Part shown: piece after piece, positions 31,270-42,788 of the stretch
Position numbering within the stretch: the stretch's first letter is position 1
How the letters are laid out: every line of letters begins with the position of its first letter
Origin: Prochilodus magdalenae
Taxonomy: Eukaryota > Chordata > Actinopteri > Characiformes > Prochilodontidae
Direction: 5' to 3'
Length of the DNA: 64,000 bases
NCBI GenBank assembly: GCA_024036415.1
Contig: JAMWET010003181.1
Location: 211,001-275,000, forward strand
Translations under genes and position numbers: made by a program
Notes under the pieces: generated by a model
Told to the model about the DNA's origin: nothing
Database searches by the model: none
Seen by the model: the letters and a program-made list of their open reading frames with translations, nothing else

Positions 31270-31583
31270 TCGGTGTCGTATGTAAATAATGTTAAAGTTA
31301 AGTCATTCCCATCCCATTCTTAACCCACAGGTCAGCCCACCTTTTGCAGCTATACCAGCTTCAACTCCTCTGGGAAGACTTTCCACAAGACATTTATGAC
31401 TGGACTTACACAGGTGGCATTCTATCGTGGTACCACGCTGGTATTCACTGAGCTCCCCAGAGCGACCCATTCTTTCACTAATATCTGTAGAAGGAGTCTG
31501 CACGTCTAGGTGCTTGTTCTTATACACCTGTGGCCATGGAAATGATCTGGTTGGGTGAGTGAATACTTTTGGCAATATAATGT
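31270..31583 (-). mobile_element. Internally deleted Tc1-like element
   Basis: It contains the blocks CATCCCATTCTTAACCCACA, CCACCTTTTGCAGCTATA and GAGCGACCCATTCTTTCAC. Its right end is GTGAATACTTTTGGCAATAT. I recognise these as the two outer parts of a very common fish Tc1 family, here joined with the transposase centre missing. It is the first of three consecutive Tc1-like pieces. Confidence 0.65.
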
Positions 31584-31589
31584 ATATGC

Positions 31590-32245
31590 TATTCCAACAC
31601 CATGGACGTTAATATGGTTTTGACCACCTATATGCTATGCTTTATTGCATCTAGTGTAAGTGCAAGTGATGTGGATGAGAAGGCCTGGCCCCCAATTAGC
31701 ATTCTAGCACATCCCAAAGATGTTCAGGGCACTGTTCAGGTCCTCCACATCAAATTCATCAACCCATGTCTTCATGGATCTTGCTTTGTGCACAGGGGCA
31801 CAGTCATGCTGGAGGACAGGGTCTCCCCCGAGCAGGATTCATGTAATGGTCTAAAATGTCTTGGTGTGTTGCAGCATGAACGCCAACCTTCCCTGGAACT
31901 AAGGGAGCTCTATACCAACCCCCAATCTTCACTATGCATTCTGATAGGTAGTATTTTCCTGGTGTCTGTCAGACCGTGAAGCGTGTTTCATCACTCCAGA
32001 GAACACGTTTCCACTACTTCAGTTGCTCTTTAAGCACAGTTCTTGTGTTGATGCTGCTTCCAGAGGCAGTCTAAAACTCTGTAGTGAGCGATGTGACATT
32101 GGGATGGGTGACATGCTTCAGCGCTTATGTGCTGTGTCAAAACTGAACTGTTGTTGTTTCTTAGATGCTTCCCCTGCACGCATCTGGCAGACTGAATATC
32201 TTTACCTTTGGGTTCAGTTCAAGCCCAACACTTTAAACCTCCAGA
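31590..32245 (-). mobile_element. Transposase-core fragment of the same or a related Tc1 family
   Basis: It contains the blocks GATGAGAAGGCCTGGC, CATCCCAAAGATGTTCAGG, GCACAGTCATGCTGG and CATCACTCCAGAGAACACG. On the minus strand these correspond to the middle of a Tc1 transposase; the last is the region of the first catalytic Asp. Frameshifts and stops interrupt it throughout. Confidence 0.6.
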
Positions 32246-32249
32246 AAAT

Positions 32250-33060
32250 CTTTATACACTCATCATCAAAAAGATAGTTACCCCCTAAACGAAGTGTCGG
32301 AATGCAATGCTCTTGGGAAGGAAGATAAGTTACCAGGAACAATAAATGATGATATATTTAGACTGATATGTCATATTTATTGATCTACACCTACAGAAGT
32401 CGTGCCTCTCAGTATGCAACATGACAGATGTCTTGGCATGGAGTTGTAGAGGTTCCTAATGGTGCACTGTGATAATCCTTCCCATGCAGCTTAAATATTC
32501 CCACACAGTTCCAGCAGGGGTTTAGGTGGAGTGACACCAAATCTCCTGGACGTGTGACAACAAACCGTTCATCTTGGCGCTGACCACGGTGCCTCCACAC
32601 ATAGATTAGCTGGATGTCTTCACCAAGACAAAAGCGGGACTCGTCACTGAAGATGACCCGCTGCCATTCTGAGTCACTCTATCACAGTCTGGCACGACAC
32701 TACTGCAGTCTTTGGCGACGATGACATGCTGATCATACCGATCTGTGTACATGTTGCCCTGCGTTGTGCAGCCGTCTGCCTATAGTGCTGGCACTAACAG
32801 GATGACTCATGGAGGGCAACACTGTTTGCTGAATCATGGCTGTTGGGTCAGTCTGGTACAGTGATAAGGACTGTCCTTGCTTACATCACATGTGCGCCCA
32901 AGTGTGAAACCTGAATCACTTGCATGTCTCACAGTGTCAAACCTACCCACCAAGTTTCATTCCTGTCAGTCGATTCCTTCTGGGTGCAACTATTCGTCCA
33001 GCTGTTTTAGCGAGGCTGAGTGTAATTAAAACAGGATCATGTGTCAGGTACTCTTTCTTC
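32250..33060 (-). mobile_element. Tc1-like element, longest copy of a five-member local family
   Basis: It runs from ACACTCATCATCAAAAAGATA to the region after GTTTTAGCGAGGCTGAGTG. The minus strand carries transposase pieces such as VWRHRGQRQDERFVV (near 32560-32605) and the motif around the first catalytic acid (SDESRF, about 32640-32660). Frames are broken. Related copies are at 10498, 15885, 56990 and 62660. Confidence 0.7.
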
Positions 33061-33169
33061 GCCCTCTTAAAATGATGTCAGCAATTTAATTAAAGATGTT
33101 AATCACTAAATGGCTTTAGATCTTTGGCCCCAAAGTTTACATTGCATTACACTTCATCTGACCTTTCTG

Positions 33170-33414
33170 TCAGCACCAGTGATGAGGACTGTGTGAGCGC
33201 ACAGCCCGGCCAGTAAGAGGCGCTGCGAGCACATTTTACGCAAAGTTACTAACTCCATTAGACTCCTACGTTCAGCATCCGCGCTGTGCCATACGTTAGC
33301 GTGCCTGCCATCTCTTTCCACTCCATCCCTCCATCCCTTCCTCCCTCCTGCCTCTCAGCTGAGGATGCCGAGAGAGGCAACGCGCAGCGGCCATACGGAG
33401 CGCTCCTATCCTCG
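33170..33414 (+). promoter_or_regulatory. mtus2: Candidate mtus2 promoter and first non-coding exon
   Basis: CpG-rich sequence, continuing to about 33.75 kb, appears abruptly after the transposon cluster. It contains an exon-like block ending CTATCCTCG followed by the donor GTAAGAGC at 33415. No other gene on the + strand lies between here and 50.5 kb, so the simplest assignment is the mtus2 5' end. The start and exact use are unproven. It could also start an unrelated transcript. Confidence 0.4.
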
Positions 33415-33835
33415 GTAAGAGCATTTCCCTCCGCTTACAGTGGACAGCAGCGTGAAGAGCGTGGAGAGGCCAGCGCTGTTTACCTGTCACCTGCAGGCGT
33501 CTGGAGTGCCGTGTAGTGCAGTGGTAAACAGGGCTGTGGGATGTGCTGGTGCTGCTGTGACAGGCTGCAGGGAGAACGCGGCAGTGTTTGGAAGCGCGCG
33601 GGTACTTGGACGTTCATCACTGCGCGCGCGACCTGGATCGCTCTTCTCTGGCGAGGTTAAACATGTACAGTGTGTTCCTAATAGCGTCTATTTCGTGTAA
33701 GGCATGTGTTTGGATGGTATGGCGCACGCGCGCACGAGGCCGTAGGTTGCGTACTTGTAGAAATATAAATTGAAGCTGTATATTTTTTATGATGTGTAGG
33801 TTCAATATTTCTATGATATGTATGTGTAGGTAGAC

Positions 33836-33836
<1 letters not shown>

Positions 33837-33904
<68 letters not shown>

Positions 33905-33994
33905 CCTCTCCCTGCATGCATATATCCAGTACATAAATATGCATGCACAGAAAGAGAGAGAGAGCGAGAGAGACAGAGACAGAGAGAGAGAGAG
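33837..33994. repeat. (CT)n / (GA)n fold-back with a TGCATGCATAT core
   Basis: A CT run of about 67 bases is followed by TGCATGCATAT (33913-33923), a 13-nt loop, and its exact reverse complement ATATGCATGCA (33937-33947). A GA-rich run then continues to 33994. The whole unit can fold into one long hairpin with a CT:GA stem. Reading frames within it are artefacts. Confidence 0.9.
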
Positions 33995-34148
33995 CAAGCT
34001 TTGCCGTCAAAAGCTGTTTGCTGTGAAGGGGAACTCCACCAGCTTTTCAAAAATTCCACTTGGTTAAATGGGTAAGGTCTAGTAAATTGTTCACAGCTGT
34101 GGTGATAAGAACCAGATATTTTGTTGATATTTATTTTTTAAATAATGT

Positions 34149-34459
34149 TTAAAGGAGCAGTAAGATTTCTGTAAGGTTTCAATCATTCCAATGATAACTA
34201 ACACTATCAAGAGAATGTGAAAGAATATCGTTTTTGACTGTATGTCAAAGACATCTGTGTGACGTGTGGCCGAGAAATCTAATGAAGTTAGCATGCTAAC
34301 CATTTAGCACTGGCCTATCCTTTCTCATAATATCACTTTGGTATAGCGAGTCACTGTTGTGCCGAGTCTGCCAGAAGTCCAACATGATGGGATGAAGTAG
34401 TGATATTGTTTGGAGTGTTAGTTGAAGTGGCTCTATTATCTTACAGACTGTTCCTTTAA
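34149..34459. mobile_element. MITE with TTAA ends
   Basis: TTAA AGGAGCAGTAAGATT at the left and, in reverse complement, TTAA AGGAACAGTCTGTAAGAT at the right are imperfect terminal inverted repeats directly next to TTAA. This suggests a piggyBac-type target duplication. The interior is non-coding. It resembles the element at 53205-53521. Confidence 0.55.
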
Positions 34460-34679
34460 TGTATTTAAAAGCTCCCTTACAGACCGTTATTTTATAAAAT
34501 GATTAGCAATATGTTGCCTGATATCTGAAACATTATTTTACCACAATTTTAGGCTTAAAGTGTTGACCTAAAATATAGTAGCTTGTTTTTAATCTATTTA
34601 TTGCAATTTATTACCATTAATTATTATATATTTTTTGGTTTATATACATATGCACCATGTGGTCATTTCATACCTACCT

Positions 34680-35335
34680 TGCATCTACACTAATTGTCCA
34701 TTTTATCAGCTCTACATATGATATAGGAACACTTTGTAATTACAGGCTGTCGTCCATCTAATTCTCTGCATACTTTGTTAATCTCATTTTCTGCTCTTAT
34801 TTAATGGTCAGGACCCCAATATGACAGCACAATATACAATACCACCACAGAGCAGGTATTATGTGGGTGGTGGTTCATTCTCAGCACTGACACTGACGTG
34901 GTGGTACTATGTTTGTGTGTGTTGTGCTGGTGTGAGTGGATCAGGCACAGCAGTGCTGCTGGAGTGTTTAAACACTGTGTCAGCTCTATTAGACACTCCT
35001 ATCTTGCTGGTCATCAGATGACAGTTCATCTGCTGCTGCACAGATTGTGTTGGTCATCCTCTAGTCCTTCATCAGTGGTTACAGGACACTGTCCACAGGA
35101 CGCTGTTGGCTGGATAGTTTAGTTTCATGTCCAGCAGTGACACTGGAATATTTAAACACTCCAGCAGCACTGCTGTATCTGATCCACTCACACCAGCACA
35201 ACACACACAAACATGGCACCACCACTACGTCAGTGTCACTGCAGTGCAGAGAATGATCCACCACCCACATAATTTCTGTTTGTTCTGGTGATCCTGTGGG
35301 GTCCTAAAGGTATGCAGAGAGACAGGTGAGCTACA
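34680..35335. repeat. Large imperfect palindrome (fold-back repeat)
   Basis: The left arm (about 34850-34985) has GCAGGTATTATGTGGGTGG, GTGTGTTGTGCTGGTGTGAG and AGCAGTGCTGCTGGAGTG. It is matched in reverse complement by the right arm (about 35130-35290), with CACTCCAGCAGCACTGCTG and CCACTCACACCAGCACAAC. A partial single-arm copy is at 11650-11950. It is presumably a non-autonomous DNA transposon. I recall similar sequence as abundant in catfish and characin genomes. Confidence 0.8.
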
Positions 35336-35339
35336 GTCT

Positions 35340-35342
35340 GAA

Positions 35343-35373
<31 letters not shown>

Positions 35374-36452
35374 TAGTTATGTTTAATACTGCATCGTGTT
35401 GGCTTGTGTTTTTATTGAATCCAGCCTAATGAGTTACTCAAGCCCATAATTAATGGACCTGTCTCAGCTCCAACAACACTGCCTGACATTCCTGCATTAC
35501 ATATGAGTGCATGTGCACACAGCTAGCGATTGATTTTGCTGGCAGCAGTCCCAGGCATAGCCTGATAGCTCAACAAATGTCTGTTTCTGATCAAACTTGG
35601 AGCAGTAGCCCGGTTTGTGTGTTTGGTGTGAGCTGTTGTGGTGCAATAAGAAGAAATTCAGCAGTGTTCCCCAAAGAGAGCAGCAGAGAGGAAGTCACGC
35701 TGGCACAAAGAACTCTTAAACACGCTGTTGCAGAGACTAGACAGATACTGTGCTTGGTCTTCTGTGGTTGTGGTTTGTAACGTACTGTGTTAGGTAGTAT
35801 TTCTAATCCCTCGTTTACTTTATAGTAAAAACAGTTGGGGAGGCAGATCCGCACACACTGTTTTCTGCAGGTTCTTATTTAGGCTTCTTTAATACTGTGA
35901 ATACAGCGAGAAGACTGTGACACAGTCTAATACTGCTTTGCTTCAATTTCCCGAATTCATAATACAATAGAACTTAAACCACACATATAGCGTACGGGCT
36001 AAATGTGATTACATGAGACTTTTTAATATGTAATTACTTATTCATGAAAGTCTGCAGAACCTCCATCTGCGTCCTAGCATGGTCATGTTGAAAAACACCT
36101 ATTAGTTATTCTGGTTTCTGTTGCTTCTGTTGCTGTTGATTGGCTGTAGAGGAGTAGGGGCGTGGCCTGTGTTTTCCCTAGTTAATATTTCATGAGGGCT
36201 TCAGATCAGAGAGCTGAGTGAGCAGGACCTGCTGTTACTATCACTGCCCCAGCTGTGATATTAGACAGCAGCGTATATATGCCGGTGTCAGTGCTTTATC
36301 ATTCATTGGTCTGACAGTGGTGATTTAACAGGAATTGTGGAATAACAGAATTTATTATGATCTATTAAAATATTTTTCAGTAAAATGTGATTAATTAGGA
36401 TATATGTGTATGTGTATGTGTATGTGTATGTGTACGTGTACGTGTACGTGTA

Positions 36453-36547
<95 letters not shown>

Positions 36548-38018
36548 TATGTGATATTGGGAATACAGAAGCTTTTACAGAATACAGAAAGTATTTCTAT
36601 TTGATCCAAATTAAAAATGTATTATGGCAGTATGAACAGAATAGAATAGAATAGAATTGAATGGAATAGAGAGTAGAATAGACTACTCATATAGAATTAC
36701 CCACTAAATAAAAAATATAGCACCTTTAAAATAATATGTTATCTAATGTTTGTTGTATTAATTTTCCTGTGTTTTAACTGCAGATAAACATGATATTTTC
36801 TATGATATTAATTACATTTCATAAATGTATCAGCCAGGGATGGTTTCTTCAAAAGCCCCACTATACAGTATTGTCACGTTTCTTTAATCATTATACGATG
36901 CTACTATGATATTAAAAGTATTGTGATATGCTGAGTGCTGTGATAACATATATTGCAATACCTACATTTTATTATCTTTTTTCTACTGCAATTTTTGTCC
37001 ACAAATGAAAACTTTGTCAGTATCTGTTTTCAGTCTGTTCATCTCACTTCAGTTATTTTTTTACCAGCAAAATGGGAATGTCAAGTAGACAGACTGACTA
37101 ACACTGTCATAAAAACCTTACTCTACATTTACATAATAATATTACTAATCTTGGTGTTAATGTATTGATACAATATGGCCACGCAAAAGATCTCAATACC
37201 TTGTTGTATCAATTTTTTGCCCACCCCTTGAATCAGTCTTGGTCTCAGCATCAGCAGACCCATACATGAACAATATTCAATAATGATCCCAGTATTAGTG
37301 CATGCCTAATAAAACAGTATTAGAAAAGAAGAGCCAAATTGAAATTCTAAAACTAATTTCAAATATGAAAATAAGGTAAACGCGCCCCTACTACTTAAAT
37401 AGAGCCTCCATTCATGCTTATCATGCTTATGTAATTCATTTAAATAATACGAGTTTAATAATAATAGTTGTTTTTTATCAGATCATCATGAAATTTGAGA
37501 TCTCATTGTTGAATCATTTCCTGAGGAATTGTAAACGACATCAATCAAATCCTTGTGCAGTCAGAAGTTTGTGCAGCCTTGTGCAAGTCTGAGGACAAAT
37601 GCAGATGTGTGTGTGTATATGTAGATGTTACGTCCAAGAGAAATGTAAACACGCCCACAAAGAGAAACACAGATGTAACGTGACTGTCTAATCCATGTCC
37701 CCTGTAGGTTAGCTGTTGTGATTAGGGAACAGGTGCAGTAGACATGCTCCGAATATGGAATGGGGGATGGGGCTGGTTTTTAGCATCTTAATGGGCGTAG
37801 CAGTCATTCCCTGTTCACACGTCACACCTCTTGCAGCGTTAGCGGCTTTAAGGGTAAAAGGACCTTCAAATGTGTTTGACTGAAGTGAAAGAAGGAAAGC
37901 TAAAGAGGAACTACCACATGCAGCTATGACCAACGGGTTGCAGCAACAAAACAGGGCATGTAATGAGAATCCTGAGTGCATGTAGCTAGAACCAGGCTTT
38001 AGCATGAATCAGTGTAAT
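35340..38018. other. Non-coding sequence, inferred mtus2 5' intron
   Basis: Contains a short GA run at 35341-35369 and the compound microsatellite at 36401-36542. No exon-like unit or transposase fragment is seen. Confidence 0.4.
36401..36542. repeat. Compound (GTGTAT)n-(TG)n-(TA)n microsatellite
   Basis: GTGTAT/GTGTAC units pass into a TG run and then into about 66 bases of pure TA. The Tyr-Ile reading frames here are meaningless. Confidence 0.97.
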
Positions 38019-38088
38019 CTCTCTCTCTCTCTCTCTCTCTCGCTCTGTCTCTCTCTCTATCTCTCTCTCTCTGTCTCTCTCTCTCTCT
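38019..38088. repeat. (CT)n tract that forms the polypyrimidine tract of an exon-like unit
   Basis: A CT run with CG, TG and TA interruptions ends 24 bases before a CTCAG acceptor. It would serve as the polypyrimidine tract for the candidate exon at 38113-38218. Confidence 0.9.
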
Positions 38089-38112
38089 GGTTTCGCTGTC
38101 TCTTGTCCTCAG

Positions 38113-38218
38113 TCAGTGGTAGTCTGACAGGAGGCTATGAGCAAGACAGGAAGCAGCTAAAGGCAGTGAGAGCATAAGTGGATGGACTTGTCATGAACTC
38201 AGTGCCATGCACTAAAAG
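38113..38218 (+). other. mtus2: Candidate non-coding leader exon of mtus2
   Basis: A 106-nt segment bounded by a long pyrimidine tract plus TCCTCAG on the left and AAAAG followed by GTAAGTGAG on the right, a near-ideal donor. It contains upstream ATGs, including a 7-codon uORF at 38137-38160 and an ATG-to-stop at 38182-38196. It sits between the CpG-rich segment at 33.2 kb and the coding exon at 50.3 kb. No transcript evidence is available. Confidence 0.45.
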
Positions 38219-41200
38219 GTAAGTGAGCTGTCTGAGTACAGCGTTATTAGTAGAGCTGCTGAGCTTTCAATAGGAATTGTAATTGCTGTTACTAAATCCT
38301 TTGGAAGTTTGATCTTGAGATTATTACCTAGCACTAGCCAGAGCCATTGGGTAGATCCTATGGAGGGATGGCAATTATACCATGTCCATTTGGGCCAAGC
38401 CTCAGAATCCCCCCTCAGGAGATCTGGCAAGATTTGCCTGGCTGCTTCAAACTCTAGGTTAATACATTCAAAGTGGGGCCAATTACAGAGCATTACAGTG
38501 GCATATTTAGCTTGAGCAGTGGAGCTTTGCAGTTTAACGATAGTTGTTGTTATTGTTGTTGTAGTGGACGTCCGCATTCGCATGCTGTTACAGGTTCATT
38601 TTGGCACACAGAGTCCCTAGCCAATCTTTAGCTGGATTGCACTGACTTCCTGGAATTCTGCTTGGCTTCATGCAGTATTTGCTTATGAATTAGATCTTGA
38701 TAAAGACTGGAGACCTGACAGAGGTAGTTAGTTTACAGTGGCGTCTGGAGTGAAGACAGCTTCACTGTGAAATACGTTGTGTGTAGGCAGAAGGCAGGTA
38801 GCTCTCCCTAGTCCCAGTAGTCATTTAATTGGCTACACTACGGTGAATATATCTCCTTCTTTGCCGGCCTAGTCCACGGCTGGAACTTTCTTTGGAAATG
38901 TCCCTGTTTTTAACTGTGGATTAAAAGCACAGCAGAAAGTCCTGCAGCAGAGCACACAGACAAAGATGTCCTCTTGTGCTTGCTTTGGCCAGCAGAGGGG
39001 GCTGCTGCTATCTACCCGCACTGCCAAAGCCAAACCAGGTTCATCTGGCCCTCGCTATATGACAGCAGACAGAATTTAGCTAAAACGAAAAAGAGACTCA
39101 CTGCTCTGCCTCTACATAATTGCCCCGCTCCGCATAATACAGTGGCCTTGATGCGGAACAGGAGGCGGCACCTAGGAGGCTGGTTTTGTGGCACAGGCAC
39201 CATTCTTACAGTGCATGCAGCTCTCGTCATTCTCCCACCATGCTTCATGGCTGACCGCTTCTCCCCTCGATCTCTAATGACTGTCAGCATGTTGGGTTTG
39301 GCCACCACCTATTGCCTAAAGGACAGCCACCTGGAACATTAGGCTACCATGCAGTCTACAAGTAGTGCATCATTTTTTAAAACTGCGTAATTGCTTCACT
39401 CTTCCATATATGGCATATAGAAGATGTTGAAAGCAGCCAGCCAAAAGTCTTCCCAGATCTGAGGCTAGTCCAGGGGCTATTGGGCTGTTGCCACAAATCT
39501 TTTTCTGTAGCCACAGGTCTTATTTTTGCTGCCAAAATATTTAATATGAATATGAATTATGGGCTCACACAACCACTGAATCTTTTGTGGTAAGCGTATC
39601 CCTTTGTGCCTATTAAGACCCTTTTTACCTAACTTTATTTCTAAAAAGTAATAAGCAACACAACCTGCAGGGTCCCCAGTTCACATATCAGAAATCTGGT
39701 CAATGTAAGCTAACCTGCTGTGTGACTGTGGTGGGTCAAACATCCATCACTCCCTGAAAATACACTGAAGTATCAGCAAACAATGAATTCAGTATTTAGT
39801 ACCTCTGTAATATTATTTTGCTTTCAGATTTTCGAAGGAAACTGCAGGGATGTATTTCCAAACTTAAGTTCAGTCATATTTTCTGCTTCTCATGATCCAA
39901 ATAATCCAAAAGAAATATTAAAGTCTGGACTATGAGGTGCTCAGTCTATTGTTTTGAGAATAGCAGCAACATAGTTGTTTAATTTGCTGGGTTTTTTTTA
40001 TTACAGTCTGTTTCCTAATAGCAGTGATTGGTATTATTTTCCGTATTGTAAATCTCTAACTAGAATACTGAACTATTTCCTTCATTCTGCCTTTCTCTCT
40101 GCTTGTTGCCTGTAAATTGGAGCTCCTATGATTCTCTCCTTCTAAATGAGGAGTCCCTTGTGGAGCACCATTTCAGTCCCTTTTGGGTTGTATTGATCTA
40201 AAGGCATGAGTGACGCTCTTGATGTTTTCCTGCTGGCTTAAAGAATGTGGGATGGCTGAACAGTAGGCCTTGGTTTACTTATTTTATCTTCTCTGAAATG
40301 CACATAATTGGCAGTGTATTAGTGAGTCATTTGTTTAGCCGCCCAAACCCCAAATCTTTGGAAAGTGGGTCAGATTTGTTGTTTTGCGTGTGGGAGTCAG
40401 ACATAGCTTAATGAAACTGACCTTTTTGTGGTCGTTAACACTGTTCCATGTCAGGTTATGGGACATGAGCATTATTTGGGAAGGGTTATTCTATGCTAGT
40501 ATTCTTTATATGATTTGACTTTATGTAGGTTACAGGGATATTCTAATTTGAGGTCGAAGTGTAGCACAGCGAGTAGTCTTCAATTGCATCCTGCAGGATG
40601 CTCTGACTACAGAGGCAATGGACTGTGGAGGATGGGCTAGGCCTGATTGATTGACCTCCCCTACAATTGCTGACAGAGCAGAGCAACTTGCTCTGCTATT
40701 CTGCAAGTAACAGACAGCTATTCCGAGTGCAGTTTTTGGAGTTTACACTGGAGTGGCTGCAAGGAATGCTTTAACGGCAGCAACTGATACAGCTCTGTTT
40801 TGCTAAAAAAGCACACTGTAATGAGTGGAACAGGGCAAAAGCTGATTCTGAACTGTTTTTAAGGTTTGAATTTGTGGTTCTGTTCATGTGAGGGATAGTT
40901 TTGCTGTGTACTGTTTTATGCATAGCAATTATCTGAGTGAAACCAGTTAAATTGCTTTTTACTACAATTTCTAGGTGATTACTGAAGCATTATAGTGAAA
41001 TGAACATAATGGTTTACAGAAAAACCTCAATCAGAAAAACACGGTCAATCAGAAGACAGTGATTTAGCACACTGAATTAACCATAGAAATCTTACATGCA
41101 GTCTTTACTCATATCCAACATATTACACAAAGTTAAGATAACATCATTGAAATTATTCCTAGTTATCGTCATCCTTGAGAGCTTGATCGAAATGTGACAT

Positions 41201-42786
41201 TTTGTGGATTGTATGTACCAGATAAGGTAATTGTATCTGTATTGGAACATGCTGTATATATAGTCTTTGGCACTACTGATCAAAGAACATGTTTTAAGCC
41301 AATCCTTCTAAGTAGACATGCATCTGTAAGTAGACATTTCATTGCATCATCAGTGTTTATTTGCTGAATGTAACATATTATGATTAAAATAAATATATAA
41401 TATGAATTATGGGCCATGCAAATGTGTAAAAATGTTAAACTGAGTAAAGTAAACATAAAAATGTGCTTCAAAATTAGCTGAAAAAAAATGTACATGTCAT
41501 ATTTACATGTGTAGATGACGTGCTGACACTAAGCATCTGCCTATGGTTTTCCAGAATAAGCTTTATAAGCATTTGAACTTACCCTCTCATTGCTCAGTAG
41601 GAACACTGACTACACAGGCTGCAGTTTAACGCTCAGACAGTATCAGGGATTTCCATTGAGCTTTATTGCTTAAGCTTTGCTGGGATTCATCTGCATGTGT
41701 TTTTTTTTTCTCACTGAAAGCAATGCATGTTGATACAGAGATTATGAGACAGATGGTAGATGGAAAATTTAGGCTGACCGCAGAGACACTGCCAGAGTAA
41801 ATGAGGCCGGCATATTTTCAATCACCTTAGAGAGGTCCTGGGGACAATTCTGGGGGAAAAAAAATCAGTGGCTGTGTGTGGAAGTGAATCTGGCATTCTA
41901 GTTTCAAGAGTGTGTAATAAATGGGGAGTTGGCCAATCAGCTCTGTTTTGTGCCAGACTGCTGCGGAAATGCAGTGAGTCTGAATTGATCAAGTGTTTCA
42001 AGTCACCTTGCCAGTCTCTTGTTTCTGCAGCCAGCAGCATCCATTATCTTCCCTGATTGAGGCATCGCGACACTGTCCAGCTCCTGAGGATCCATTTTTA
42101 ACTTGTTTACGACTCATTCTCTGCCTATGGTGGATGTTCCTCTTTTAGCAATAGTGGTTATACGTGGCGCTGAGGCCCTAGGAGAACCACAGCAGTGTTA
42201 CGTTATGAATCAGACCTTCAAGCATGTGTGTGAGGAGACAGAAATGTTTTTAACTGTCCTGGTTGATGGGATCATACCATGACATCTAACGTGTGACAGT
42301 GTAAGGACACAGTGGTGGCAGATGTGTAGAAATTTGCAAGAATGTTTGTATGGAAGTTTTAGGGGCTTGTTTTTGCTATTGGTAAATGGCAGTACATGAG
42401 GGTATTGGAATGACATTGTGAGATATTCACATGCTTATGATGCAATCACACATCACACCAAATGTAACGAACACTACTAAATATATCATGGTAGGCCTGT
42501 ATTACAGGTGTGGTTTAATCACAAAGGCAGCAGACAGACAGTGCCACATATCAGGCATATATGTGCCAATGAGAGGGTTTGATGCTGCAGAATAAACAGA
42601 TAATAACAAACTGTTCACATATTCAAGTCACACATTACATGCATCATAATAACACCATCTGTTTAAATGTTAGCAGTGATACAAACACAAAGCAATGGTA
42701 AAGCACTAACTACAGCAGACCACAGACCAATAACTCACTACAACTGCAAACTAAACCACTTGTGTGAAAATGAAACTAAATCAAGA
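38219..42786. other. Non-coding sequence, inferred mtus2 intron
   Basis: No supported exon. At 38950-39345 a block of complex sequence is open in both directions for about 100-120 codons and includes a CTCF-like site. Elsewhere the DNA is AT-rich and unremarkable. The block at 41.6-42.06 kb is also of higher complexity. Confidence 0.35.
38989..39003 (+). promoter_or_regulatory. CTCF-like motif
   Basis: CCAGCAGAGGGGGCT matches the CTCF consensus CCASYAGRKGGCRSY with one mismatch (G for C at position 12). It is inside the inferred mtus2 intron. Confidence 0.3.
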
Positions 42787-42788
42787 AC

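Noticed and set aside
31590..32245. A 125-codon and an 84-codon plus-strand frame as genes
   Set aside because: They are antisense to a recognisable Tc1 transposase fragment.
33617..34059. Several 80-126 codon frames on the minus strand
   Set aside because: Produced by the CT/GA fold-back. They overlap in all frames and show no protein motif.
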